Below the pieces are notes generated by a model. That model worked only from the letters and a program-made list of their open reading frames with translations. It did not search any database and had not been told where the DNA came from. Made by a program: the position numbers and the translations under genes. This document shows positions 27,101 to 33,990 of a stretch of DNA of 35,362 bases, one piece after another; position 1 is the first letter of the stretch; each line of letters starts with the position of its first letter. Location of the stretch: NCBI GenBank assembly GCA_903847905.1, contig CAINEZ010000590.1, positions 1 to 35,362 on the forward strand, read 5' to 3'. This DNA comes from an uncultured Bacteroidota bacterium. Lineage in GTDB: Bacteria > Bacteroidota > Bacteroidia > Bacteroidales > CG2-30-32-10.

Positions 27101-27338
27101 CAGTGCAGTAAAAGTGTTAGGTGATGATACCTTGCGAATGATTGCCCAGGAAATTGCAGATAAGGTAAAAGCAAACGCAACTATTGACTGGACAATTCGG
27201 GAAAGTGCAAGAGCAAAATTAATGGTATTGGTTCGCCGGACACTCAATAAATATGGTTATCCGCCCGATAAACAGCAAAAAGCAATTGATACTGTATTAA
27301 AACAAGCTGAATTATTAGCGGATCATTTTACAAAGTAA
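24105..27338 (+). CDS. hsdR: Type I restriction-modification system, restriction/translocase subunit HsdR
   Basis: This 1077-aa HsdR begins with the PD-(D/E)xK nuclease domain: D143 in KRTDILLF, E157-L-K159 in VVIELKN and a QxxxY motif at Q174-Y178. The SF2 translocase motor follows, with Walker A GSGKS (311-315), DEAH (415-418), GFTGTPIEG and later VNMWLTGFDAP and the arginine motif QAIARVNR. The C-terminal ~300 residues are helical and serve assembly with HsdM/HsdS. It pumps DNA and cuts unmethylated foreign DNA. Length and motifs are normal, so the RM system appears functional although three unrelated genes separate hsdR from hsdS. The Argonaute gene begins 29 bp downstream. Confidence 0.95.
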   Translation: MKPVTEDNIEKFAIEVLQSLGWEYIPGISIAPGAELAERDTFGQIILVNRLRKIIKRINSNIPPEAQEQAIQKILRIYSPDLLHNNEEFQGHLIEKVKIPYQQDGYERSHEITLIDFEHPENNEFLVVNQFTVVENNQNKRTDILLFVNGIPLVVIELKNATDENATINKAFDQIQTYISVIPSLFIFNAFCVISDGMEARAGSLSADFNRYSVWKSADGSKEASRFIPQLETLIKGMLTPAVLLDLTRNFIVFEKSKKEDPKTGIAQFVTVKKLAAYHQYYAVNKAVQSAIIASGKDGNKKGGVVWHTQGSGKSLSMVFYAGKLITAPEMQNPTIVVITDRNDLDEQLFDTFAASAQLLRQVPVQAENREHLKELLKVASGGIVFTTIQKFLPDTGKVEYDLLSERSNIVVIADEAHRTQYGFEASLKDIKDSETKEIIGKRIAYGFAKYMRDALPNATYIGFTGTPIEGTDVNTPAVFGQYIDIYDISQAVADGSTVRIYYESRLAKVNLDEEGKRLIQEFDDELEEDDEVTDKQRAKSKWTKLEAIVGNKDRIKNLAKDIVFHYEQRQSVFEGKAMIVAMSRRIAVDLYNEIIALKSEWNNEDITKGSIKVVMTSPSSDGPVMQKHHTTKFQRRSLADRFKDPADNLKLVIVVNMWLTGFDAPCLHTLYIDKPMRGHNLMQAIARVNRVFKDKPGGLVVDYLGIASDLKVALSFYSNAGGRGEPTLDQSKAIEAMLEKMEVVRQMFNEESKTYKDIIVEEPKAYYENSTGFNYKRFFTGEAIEKLSIILQAEEHILGLQDGKARFIREVSLLSQAFALSVPHEKAMAIKDEVAFFQAVKARLVKFEVTGKGKSDADIETAIKQIIDEALSSDKVVDIFDAAGVEKPEISGLEVLSEEFLLEVKGMKHQNLALELLKKILNDEIKTRAKTNLVRSKKLLEMLEGAIKKYQNNLLSTAEIIQELIEIAKEIKASDKRNEEMGLKEDEIAFYDALETNDSAVKVLGDDTLRMIAQEIADKVKANATIDWTIRESARAKLMVLVRRTLNKYGYPPDKQQKAIDTVLKQAELLADHFTK

Positions 27339-27367
27339 TTTTTATATGATAATTTAATTTTTTCAGA

Positions 27368-29443
27368 ATGGAGCAAAATTTACAAATTAACATTATCCCA
27401 TTTCCACTGCCTGTTATCTCAGCAGAATTTCCGTTTTACAAAAATAAAATAGATGGTTATTGCCCAATTCATAAAGGAGATTTAAAAGGAGTAATTGAAA
27501 ATCATTTTTCAAGTGAAGAATTAAACCAAATACAATGGCTTTACACCGACTTTGAAACACCCAAAGAGAATGCTCTAATTTTTAACGTGGATTTATCTAA
27601 GAATATTTATTTTGCAAACCATTACCACCGCTTTCTTATACGTTCATATTTCAATGAAATTGCAGATGTAATCAATAACAATTTTACAAATGAAATTGAG
27701 GTGTGGTTCAAAGCCCCGCAGCAGCCGAATAAGCAATTTACAATATACAATCTGTTTACGCTGAAAGCGCAATTTGCACGAATAACCGATATTCCGGAAT
27801 TAGTCGTTTCATTCGATGGTACTACAAAAGTATTGAATCAAAGCCTTAAAGATTTAACCAACTTCCCAACGGATCAATTCAACTGGGTAAAATATGGTAA
27901 ACAATTGCATCGTTATAAATACATGCCTATTGAATTTAAGCAAGACTTGGATTTGATTTTTCCGGTACTTACCAATAAACTGAAACCACAATTCAATATT
28001 GTTTTCGATAAACCTTCTTTCGACAATCGTTATCCTAAATACAAAAAAATACTTGATGCTTTCTATAACGAACATTTGAATAATGATTCGTTCCGGTCAT
28101 ACATTCCAATATCAGAAGATGGCTATTTGCAAGTATCAGCAGAAAAAACGCTAATGATAAGCGAAGGTTCTAACCAGCTTCTTTTTGGTAAAGATCAAAA
28201 AGGTGATGACCCTAAAAAAGATGTTTTAAAACTTGGGCCTCATAAACCTGCTAAAAGTAACAATGTCCTTTTCTTTTTTATTTTTCAGAAAAGTGACAGA
28301 AAACCCCATGTAGAAAATCTCTACAATTATTTCATCAAAGGATATAAAATTAAAAAAGAAACTGGCGAAGAAATCCAGCTTTTCCCTGATATAGGAACAT
28401 ACATAAAGCAACCTTTCCACATTGACCCTGATGATAGCATTTCTTTTGATTCTCTCGATAATGCTGTGGAAATAGTTGATAAAACTATTCGTAATAAAAC
28501 ATTTCTTCCCGATACGCAATACATTGCAATTTATGTTAGTCCTATTCCAAAAACAGAAACAAACAATCCGAATCACAATGTTTATTATCGCATTAAAGAA
28601 CTTTTATTAAATCATGGTATAACGTCTCAGGTGGTAAATAAGAAAAACATTTCAAATCCAAAATTCAACTTTTTTTTACCAAACATAGAAATTGCAATCC
28701 TTGCAAAGTTAGGTGGTGTACCTTGGCGTTTAAACCGTGCTCTAACTTCTGAACTTATTGTCGGCATTGGAGCTTTTTACTCCTCTAAACGTAATTCAAA
28801 GTATCTGGCAAGTGCATTCTGTTTTAACAATGAAGGTATTTTTGATAATTTCGATTGTTTTCTGTCAAACGACACAGATACCCTTGCAGGTTCTATCCGT
28901 AAGGCTGTCCTTAAATTTTTGGTAGATCATGAACACGCAGACCGCATTATTATTCATTTTTACAAGGACATCAGTAAAAAGGAAATGGAACCAATAGTAA
29001 ATACATTGCATAAATTAGGTTTACCAATTCCTGTTATCATTGTTACTATAAATAAAACGGAAAGTAAAGAACTGCTTGCTTTTGATATTGCAGATGACAA
29101 CCTAATGCCCTATAGTGGTACAATTATCAACGTAAGCAAGAATGAATATCTTTTGTTCAATAATACTCGCTATACTAAAACAAGCAGAGTTACAAACAAA
29201 GAATATCATTTTCCTATAAAAATTGCTTTTGCATCATCAAAACCCGAAATACTGGAAGATTCCAATTTAATCAAAGAACTTACAGACCAGGTATATCAGT
29301 TTAGCCGGATGTATTGGAAAAGCATCGGTCAGCAAAGTTTGCCGGTAACAATTTGTTACCCTGAAATGGTTGCGGAAATATTCCCTAACTTTGAATCCGA
29401 CAGCCTACCACCATTTGGACAAAAAAATTTATGGTTTTTATAA
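27368..29443 (+). CDS. Prokaryotic Argonaute (long type, apparently catalytically inactive PIWI)
   Basis: The 691-aa size fits a long pAgo. The MID domain shows YYRIK (406-410), Q421 and AILAKLGGVPW (443-453), the pocket expected to bind a 5'-phosphorylated guide. The PIWI domain spans ~460-691, with VGIG (465-468), IIIHFYKDISKKE, IPVIIVTINKTES, SGTIINVSKNEYLLFNNTRY and the end QVYQFSRMYWKS, PPFGQKNLWFL. In slicing pAgos the first catalytic Asp sits where G468 is found here, and the usual 'RDG' around the third Asp reads FYKD, so target cleavage is unlikely. The N-terminal ~300 residues fit N/L1/L2 regions; a full PAZ domain is not evident by eye. It is the last gene of the cluster, 29 bp after hsdR, and needs an effector; the SIR2-like protein or HsdR are candidates. 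Confidence 0.85.
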   Translation: MEQNLQINIIPFPLPVISAEFPFYKNKIDGYCPIHKGDLKGVIENHFSSEELNQIQWLYTDFETPKENALIFNVDLSKNIYFANHYHRFLIRSYFNEIADVINNNFTNEIEVWFKAPQQPNKQFTIYNLFTLKAQFARITDIPELVVSFDGTTKVLNQSLKDLTNFPTDQFNWVKYGKQLHRYKYMPIEFKQDLDLIFPVLTNKLKPQFNIVFDKPSFDNRYPKYKKILDAFYNEHLNNDSFRSYIPISEDGYLQVSAEKTLMISEGSNQLLFGKDQKGDDPKKDVLKLGPHKPAKSNNVLFFFIFQKSDRKPHVENLYNYFIKGYKIKKETGEEIQLFPDIGTYIKQPFHIDPDDSISFDSLDNAVEIVDKTIRNKTFLPDTQYIAIYVSPIPKTETNNPNHNVYYRIKELLLNHGITSQVVNKKNISNPKFNFFLPNIEIAILAKLGGVPWRLNRALTSELIVGIGAFYSSKRNSKYLASAFCFNNEGIFDNFDCFLSNDTDTLAGSIRKAVLKFLVDHEHADRIIIHFYKDISKKEMEPIVNTLHKLGLPIPVIIVTINKTESKELLAFDIADDNLMPYSGTIINVSKNEYLLFNNTRYTKTSRVTNKEYHFPIKIAFASSKPEILEDSNLIKELTDQVYQFSRMYWKSIGQQSLPVTICYPEMVAEIFPNFESDSLPPFGQKNLWFL

Positions 29444-29470
29444 AAGCCAGTTACGCTTATATAAAATTTT

Positions 29471-30202
29471 CTACTCAAATAATAATATTTGAAATTCGCC
29501 TTGTTGTACACCAACCCAATCATAATATATATCTTTTTTAGTAATTCGGAATCCATATTGTGGTCCAATGTAAGTTGGGCTATTTTTTTTCCCCGCAAAA
29601 TCCCAACCCATAAGCAAAATTCTTCCTTTTGTATTAAGATATTTTCTGGCTTCTTTAAAAAATCGTATTTGTAATTCTTCCGAATCAAACATTCCACGTG
29701 TAAACTCATAACCGGAAATTGGTTTCCCTGAAAAATAAGGTTGTGCAAAAACAATTAAATCATATATTTTTTTGCTTTTAATAGTGTCGAATAAATCAGA
29801 CATCTCAATTTTTCCTTTATTTTCCAACCCCGCTTTATGGAGATTATTTTTAGCACATTTGCATGCTGCCTGCATAATATCTGTAAAAACAACTGATTCT
29901 GCACCACCTAATAAACAGACAATTCCTTGAATTCCACATCCAGTACCAATATCAAGTACTTTCTTGTTTCTGTAGAGATCAGTATTTGACCAAAGCCATT
30001 TTGCGAGCCCTTTTGAACTCATGGGTCGGGTTACATCAGGCATAATATCCATATGAAGTGTGATGACACTATTTAGCTGTACATTTTCAAATGGAGGCGC
30101 ATCCATATGATATTGAATCTGCCGTAATATTTGTGCTTTCTGTTTCTCATTTAATAGAGATAATGAATCTTTAGTATTAATCACTTTCTTTTTATTTTTC
30201 AT
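29471..30202 (-). CDS. SAM-dependent methyltransferase of the MTS/HemK-like class
   Basis: The 243-aa protein has a class I methyltransferase core: KVLDIGTGCGIQGI (motif I, D84-G93), an acidic residue after strand 2 in VVFTDIM, and VFAQPYFSG where N6/N5-methylases have NPPY. Here the Asn is Ala and the first Pro is Gln, so the usual amide or adenine methylation is doubtful. The N-terminal ~70 residues resemble the small domain of PrmC-type enzymes (LHMDIMPDVTRP). It is the last gene of the minus-strand ABC transporter operon, starting 14 bp after the ATPase stop, so it may modify the transported compound or a derivative. It is convergent with the Argonaute gene, 27 bp apart. Confidence 0.78.
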   Translation of the reverse strand: MKNKKKVINTKDSLSLLNEKQKAQILRQIQYHMDAPPFENVQLNSVITLHMDIMPDVTRPMSSKGLAKWLWSNTDLYRNKKVLDIGTGCGIQGIVCLLGGAESVVFTDIMQAACKCAKNNLHKAGLENKGKIEMSDLFDTIKSKKIYDLIVFAQPYFSGKPISGYEFTRGMFDSEELQIRFFKEARKYLNTKGRILLMGWDFAGKKNSPTYIGPQYGFRITKKDIYYDWVGVQQGEFQILLFE

Positions 30203-30216
30203 CTATAATACTAATT

Positions 30217-31002
30217 TTAATTTTTATCATCAATGATTAGAAAATCGATAATTTCTGCTTTTAATTTTACAATTTCCGCATTTGTAAGGTCAATAAGATT
30301 TCGCGGTCGCCCAAGAGGATTTTCAATTATTCTGCTAAATCCATGAGATTTTTTACTTAACAAACCAATTGTATCACCCAAAAGTAAAGCTTCATCAATT
30401 TGATGAGAAATCCAAATCATAGGGAATTTTCTTTCTTCTCTAATTCTTTCAATAGCTTTAATTGCCTGCATAGTATGTATAGTATCAGCAGCGCTTAAAG
30501 GTTCATCAGCTAAAATTACATCTGGTTCTGAAATTATTGCTCGAGCAATTGCTATCAGTTGTTGTTGCCCCCCACTTAAGTTGTAAACCTTTTTTACTGG
30601 ATTAACTTCAGGTATAATTTCGTTCAATATTTCTTTCCCAATTTCAAATCTTTTTCTTTTGTTTATTTTCTTAAACTTAAGAGGAAAAGTAATGTTCTCA
30701 ATTGCAGATGCCCATGGATAATTTGTTTGCCTATAATCTTGATTGAGAAGTGCTACAGTAATGTCAAGATTATTTTCCATAGTTGGAAATGAAATAATTG
30801 AGGTGCTACCACTTGTAGGTTTTATTAGTTTTGCGATAGAATTCAATAAAGTTGTTTTACCGGAACCGTTAGTTCCAAGTATTGCGAACGTCATATTATT
30901 TGTTACTTCAAAGGACATGTTTGAAATTACAGTCTGATGCATTTTATTACTGTTATATTCAACAGTAAGATTTTCGACTAAAATTTTATATTGGGGTATC
31001 AT
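30217..31002 (-). CDS. ABC transporter ATP-binding protein (SsuB/TauB type)
   Basis: Started at the ATG at 31002 the protein has 261 aa. It shows Walker A GTNGSGKT (43-50), Q-loop LLNQDYRQ, the signature LSGGQQQ (142-148), Walker B VILADEP (162-168) and the switch His in WISHQ. This is the ATPase type that powers nitrate, sulfonate, taurine or thiamine-precursor importers. An upstream in-frame GTG at 31014 gives four more residues, but the ATG overlaps the permease stop as ATGA, a classic coupling, so it is preferred. Confidence 0.92.
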   Translation of the reverse strand: MIPQYKILVENLTVEYNSNKMHQTVISNMSFEVTNNMTFAILGTNGSGKTTLLNSIAKLIKPTSGSTSIISFPTMENNLDITVALLNQDYRQTNYPWASAIENITFPLKFKKINKRKRFEIGKEILNEIIPEVNPVKKVYNLSGGQQQLIAIARAIISEPDVILADEPLSAADTIHTMQAIKAIERIREERKFPMIWISHQIDEALLLGDTIGLLSKKSHGFSRIIENPLGRPRNLIDLTNAEIVKLKAEIIDFLIIDDKN

Positions 31003-31778
31003 TTTATTCTCCACTGATTTGCATTTGTTTCAATTATTGCAAATATTCTGTTTATTGCATATCCGACTAATCCTAATGCAGTAATGTATGCGTACATCAC
31101 CGATAAATTATATATTGAATAAGCTTCCATTAGCGATTGTCCTATTCCATTACTTGCCCCCATAAACATTTCAGTCAATGTGCTTATGATTAAAGCAATT
31201 CCAATCGCAACTCTTGTACCTGTAATTATATTTGGCAACGCTTCAAAAAAACTTACTTTGAACAATAGATGACTTTTGGAAGCACCGTACAATTTTGATA
31301 CTTGATGTCTTATTCTGCTTCTCTGATCAAATCCACTTGCAGCATGAAGTAGAATAATCAAAACACAACCTAAAAATATCATTCCAATTTTTCCCCTGTC
31401 ACCTATTCCAAGTGTAAGCACAAAAACTGGATAGAGTGCTGTCACTGGGATGCTACGAAGAAAATCAACAAGTGGTAATCCTGTTGATTTTAAAAAACGA
31501 TTAGATCCAATTAGTAGCCCAACAGGGATTCCAATAATAAGTGCAATGAAAAGTCCAGTAAACGAACGGTAAATTGTAGCCCATAAATCCTCCCAAAATT
31601 TTATATGGGTGATCATGTTCTTAAAAGACAAAAAAATATCCTTTGAACTTGGTACAAGTTCGCTATCAAAAAAACCGGCAACCCTTATTCCTTCCCATAA
31701 AGCAATTATGATTAATATTAGAATTATTGGTTGAAATATTATCTTTAAAAACTTAGATATTCTTGTATTAATTATCAT
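30999..31778 (-). CDS. ABC transporter permease (SsuC/TauC type)
   Basis: The 259-aa integral membrane protein has about six hydrophobic segments (~12-28, 72-92, 104-124, 131-146, 187-204, 226-246). The ATPase-coupling 'EAA' loop is visible as EALPNIITGTRVAIG at 179-193. It belongs to the BPD_transp_1 family of the nitrate/sulfonate/taurine importers. It is between the substrate-binding fusion gene (20 bp upstream) and the ATPase (4-bp overlap), forming a complete importer. Confidence 0.92.
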   Translation of the reverse strand: MIINTRISKFLKIIFQPIILILIIIALWEGIRVAGFFDSELVPSSKDIFLSFKNMITHIKFWEDLWATIYRSFTGLFIALIIGIPVGLLIGSNRFLKSTGLPLVDFLRSIPVTALYPVFVLTLGIGDRGKIGMIFLGCVLIILLHAASGFDQRSRIRHQVSKLYGASKSHLLFKVSFFEALPNIITGTRVAIGIALIISTLTEMFMGASNGIGQSLMEAYSIYNLSVMYAYITALGLVGYAINRIFAIIETNANQWRIK

Positions 31779-31798
31779 TATAAAATCATTACCGGTGA

Positions 31799-33646
31799 TT
31801 AATTTTTACTTTTAAAATATTCATCAACACTTTCAGGTATAATTTCACTCTTTTCTGGTACCATAATTTTTATTCTTCTAATGACCTCATCAACCAACAT
31901 TTTTTCTTTTCCCAAATTCTTATTATATCTAAAATCAAATCGGGTCCAAGCAGAAATAACAGTGGTTAATGGTAACCCACTTTGTTTTGATACAATTTTT
32001 TGTGCTACTTCAATACTATCTTTTACAAACTGGGCAGCTCTTATCATGGCATTATCATAAGCATTTATTATGGTCGGATTTTGGCTCGCCCAAGTTTGCT
32101 TTGTTGCAACAGTCATAATTCCAGTAAACCCATTAGAATCAGTTCGAAAGATTTTCCCAAGATTCTTTGAACGATTCTCAATTGTTGACACAAAAGGTTC
32201 CCATGTTGCAACAGCATCGCCATTTCCACCTAAAAAATTATCAACTAATCCTGTAGGTTGCAATGGATAAAGTTTTATTAGCGTAGGTGAAATTTTTTCT
32301 TTCTCAAGAAACCAAAAGACAAAAGATTCTGCTCCAGTCGCCTGTGCATAAGAGATAGTTTTCCCAATAAAATCTTTTTCATTTTTAATTAGCGAAGAAC
32401 CTCGTGTAAGTATAGCATAATCAGTGGCTGATACAATACGTCCATGAATTTTTAAATCCTTTGTTTTATTAAGTGCTTGATAAGCTATATTAGTTTCAAC
32501 TACATTTGCAAAATCAACAGTACCTCCAATAAGAGCATCCATATTAAGCCTTCCCGCTGCTTGATAATTCATTTGTGGTTCTAATCCCTCAGCTTGAAAA
32601 AAACCACGATCTAATGCCACTAAAGTTAAAGTACACCAAAGATTTTTTGATGTAGCAATTTTAATCTTTGTTTTTTCATTTTCTGTCTTTGTTACATCTT
32701 TATCATCTCGATTATCAAAATAACAATGTTTTAAACAAAAACCAAATATTAAAAGAAAAAGTATGCTAATAGCAGCTATCTTCCATCCATTTGGTGGATT
32801 TTTAATTTTTATATTCATATCTTCATTATTTATATTTCTAATTGCAAATATATAATAAAAAGGCATAAAAAAAGGAGTCCAAAAATCAGTTGGTTCTACT
32901 TGACCCTTCAGGTTAGATTTATAATGTCCATAAATTGTTATCCCCGGTACTAATATAGCGAAAAGTAGGAAAATCCAAAATAAATGTGAAACCATAGTAA
33001 TAGAAAACGCAAAGGCAATTATTGATGCCATTAAACCACATATTCTTTCCCAAAATTTTCTATTTCTGATATATTTGCCTAAATTATTTGGTGCTGAATA
33101 TTTACTTGATAAATAAAAAAAACGCCTTGCAGTTATCCAAATCTGTTCATTAGGTTTGTTTAAAATTTTTTTTAATCCAACCCAAACAATAAAATCCCAA
33201 ATAATTAATAAAATAAAACAAACTGACAAAGTTACTGATGGTACATATTCAAAATTACCAATCTTAGAATAAAGGACTAAGATTGCGGCCAGAATTATCC
33301 TTACTACCCTTTCTCTATATGAGTATTTAAATGGCAAGACTTCAAGAAAATGAGAAGCACCAAGCTTTGCAATAGTTAATTCAAAATCCTTTAAATGATA
33401 ATACATTCTCAATAGTTGTGCTGAAAGCAAAATACTTATACATATTCTAAATAAAGACTCCAAATTAAAAACTATTTTCGTCTGTATTGCAGTATGAAAA
33501 ATAACCCAAGAAAAATAATTGGTAAGAATAATTATAAATGCAATGGTATAAGCATAATCGAATGGATGCAAGGAAGAAACTGTTGTTTGTTTTGTTTTAA
33601 CTTTTTTTCCTGCTACCATTCTTGTATTTATAGTTTTATTTGTCAT
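31799..33646 (-). CDS. Membrane-domain/substrate-binding-protein fusion of an NMT1/SsuA-type ABC importer
   Basis: The first ~310 residues hold several membrane segments (about 31-50, 63-82, 114-131, 136-157, 205-222, 223-240, 255-270 and 288-306). From ~326 to 610 comes a periplasmic binding domain of the NrtA/SsuA/TauA/NMT1 family: KIATSKNLWCTLTLVALDRG, then FFQAEGLEP, VDFANVVETNIAYQAL, and GNGDAVATWEPFV. Normally this binding protein is a separate secreted or lipid-anchored polypeptide; here it is tethered by an unusual multi-pass N-terminal region. It is the first gene of the operon with permease, ATPase and methyltransferase. The ligand is unknown; sulfonates, taurine, nitrate or pyrimidine-type compounds are all possible. 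Confidence 0.85.
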   Translation of the reverse strand: MTNKTINTRMVAGKKVKTKQTTVSSLHPFDYAYTIAFIIILTNYFSWVIFHTAIQTKIVFNLESLFRICISILLSAQLLRMYYHLKDFELTIAKLGASHFLEVLPFKYSYRERVVRIILAAILVLYSKIGNFEYVPSVTLSVCFILLIIWDFIVWVGLKKILNKPNEQIWITARRFFYLSSKYSAPNNLGKYIRNRKFWERICGLMASIIAFAFSITMVSHLFWIFLLFAILVPGITIYGHYKSNLKGQVEPTDFWTPFFMPFYYIFAIRNINNEDMNIKIKNPPNGWKIAAISILFLLIFGFCLKHCYFDNRDDKDVTKTENEKTKIKIATSKNLWCTLTLVALDRGFFQAEGLEPQMNYQAAGRLNMDALIGGTVDFANVVETNIAYQALNKTKDLKIHGRIVSATDYAILTRGSSLIKNEKDFIGKTISYAQATGAESFVFWFLEKEKISPTLIKLYPLQPTGLVDNFLGGNGDAVATWEPFVSTIENRSKNLGKIFRTDSNGFTGIMTVATKQTWASQNPTIINAYDNAMIRAAQFVKDSIEVAQKIVSKQSGLPLTTVISAWTRFDFRYNKNLGKEKMLVDEVIRRIKIMVPEKSEIIPESVDEYFKSKN

Positions 33647-33686
33647 TATTTTGTAGATTACTATAAATTATTTCTTTTTGATTGAA

Positions 33687-33694
33687 CAAAAATA
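33687..33694 (-). promoter_or_regulatory. Candidate -7 box for the ABC transporter operon
   Basis: On the minus strand TATTTTTG (33694-33687) fits the -7 consensus and lies ~41 bp before the fusion-gene ATG. No proper TTTG stands 19-21 bp further upstream, so this is only partial support. Confidence 0.35.
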
Positions 33695-33990
33695 TAAAAA
33701 AGATATATGCTTGTTAAAAAATCAATAATTATAATTGGCATTTTCTAAAAAAATCCAGTATCAAATCCCTTACTTTAAATAACAGATATAAAATCCTACA
33801 TGCATCAAAAATCCAAGCCCTTCCCTTGAAATGAATCGGTCAGGGCTTGCAAGGTCTTTTTGCTGCATTCCCCACGCCAGCCCTTTTGTTGTTTTTGGAG
33901 CCCGTCCGGAGGGATCAAGTGATTACACTTTTCGTAATGCTCGCTCACGGTAACACCTTTTTATGATAATTTTTATTTTTTTCGTTTTCT
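33695..33990. other. Non-coding region with a hairpin and a GC-richer conserved-looking block
   Basis: The gap between the ABC operon and the insertion sequence has an AT-rich part and then, from about 33811 to 33955, a noticeably GC-richer block. CAAGCCCT (33814-33821) and AGGGCTTG (33842-33849) form an 8-bp stem with a 20-nt loop. The rest of the block (GCTGCATTCCCCACGCCAGC, then GAGCCCGTCCGGAGGGATC) has no convincing open frame. It may be the remains of another element or a dispersed repeat; I cannot name it. Confidence 0.45.

Noticed and set aside
19637-29443. SPARSA (short Argonaute plus SIR2-APAZ) system
   Set aside because: The Argonaute is long (691 aa), the SIR2 protein has no room for an APAZ domain, and the two genes are 6.5 kb apart.
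17752-29443. BREX or DISARM system
   Set aside because: No PglZ, BrxL, DrmA or DrmB-like protein is present; the methylase is clearly HsdM with its own HsdS and HsdR.
29444-33990. Second copy of the mnmE end as distal attachment site
   Set aside because: I scanned by eye for TTTTGTATAGGAAAGTAA and its reverse complement and saw no convincing match; the nearest similar string, TTTTGTAGATTAC near 33650, agrees only in its first seven bases.
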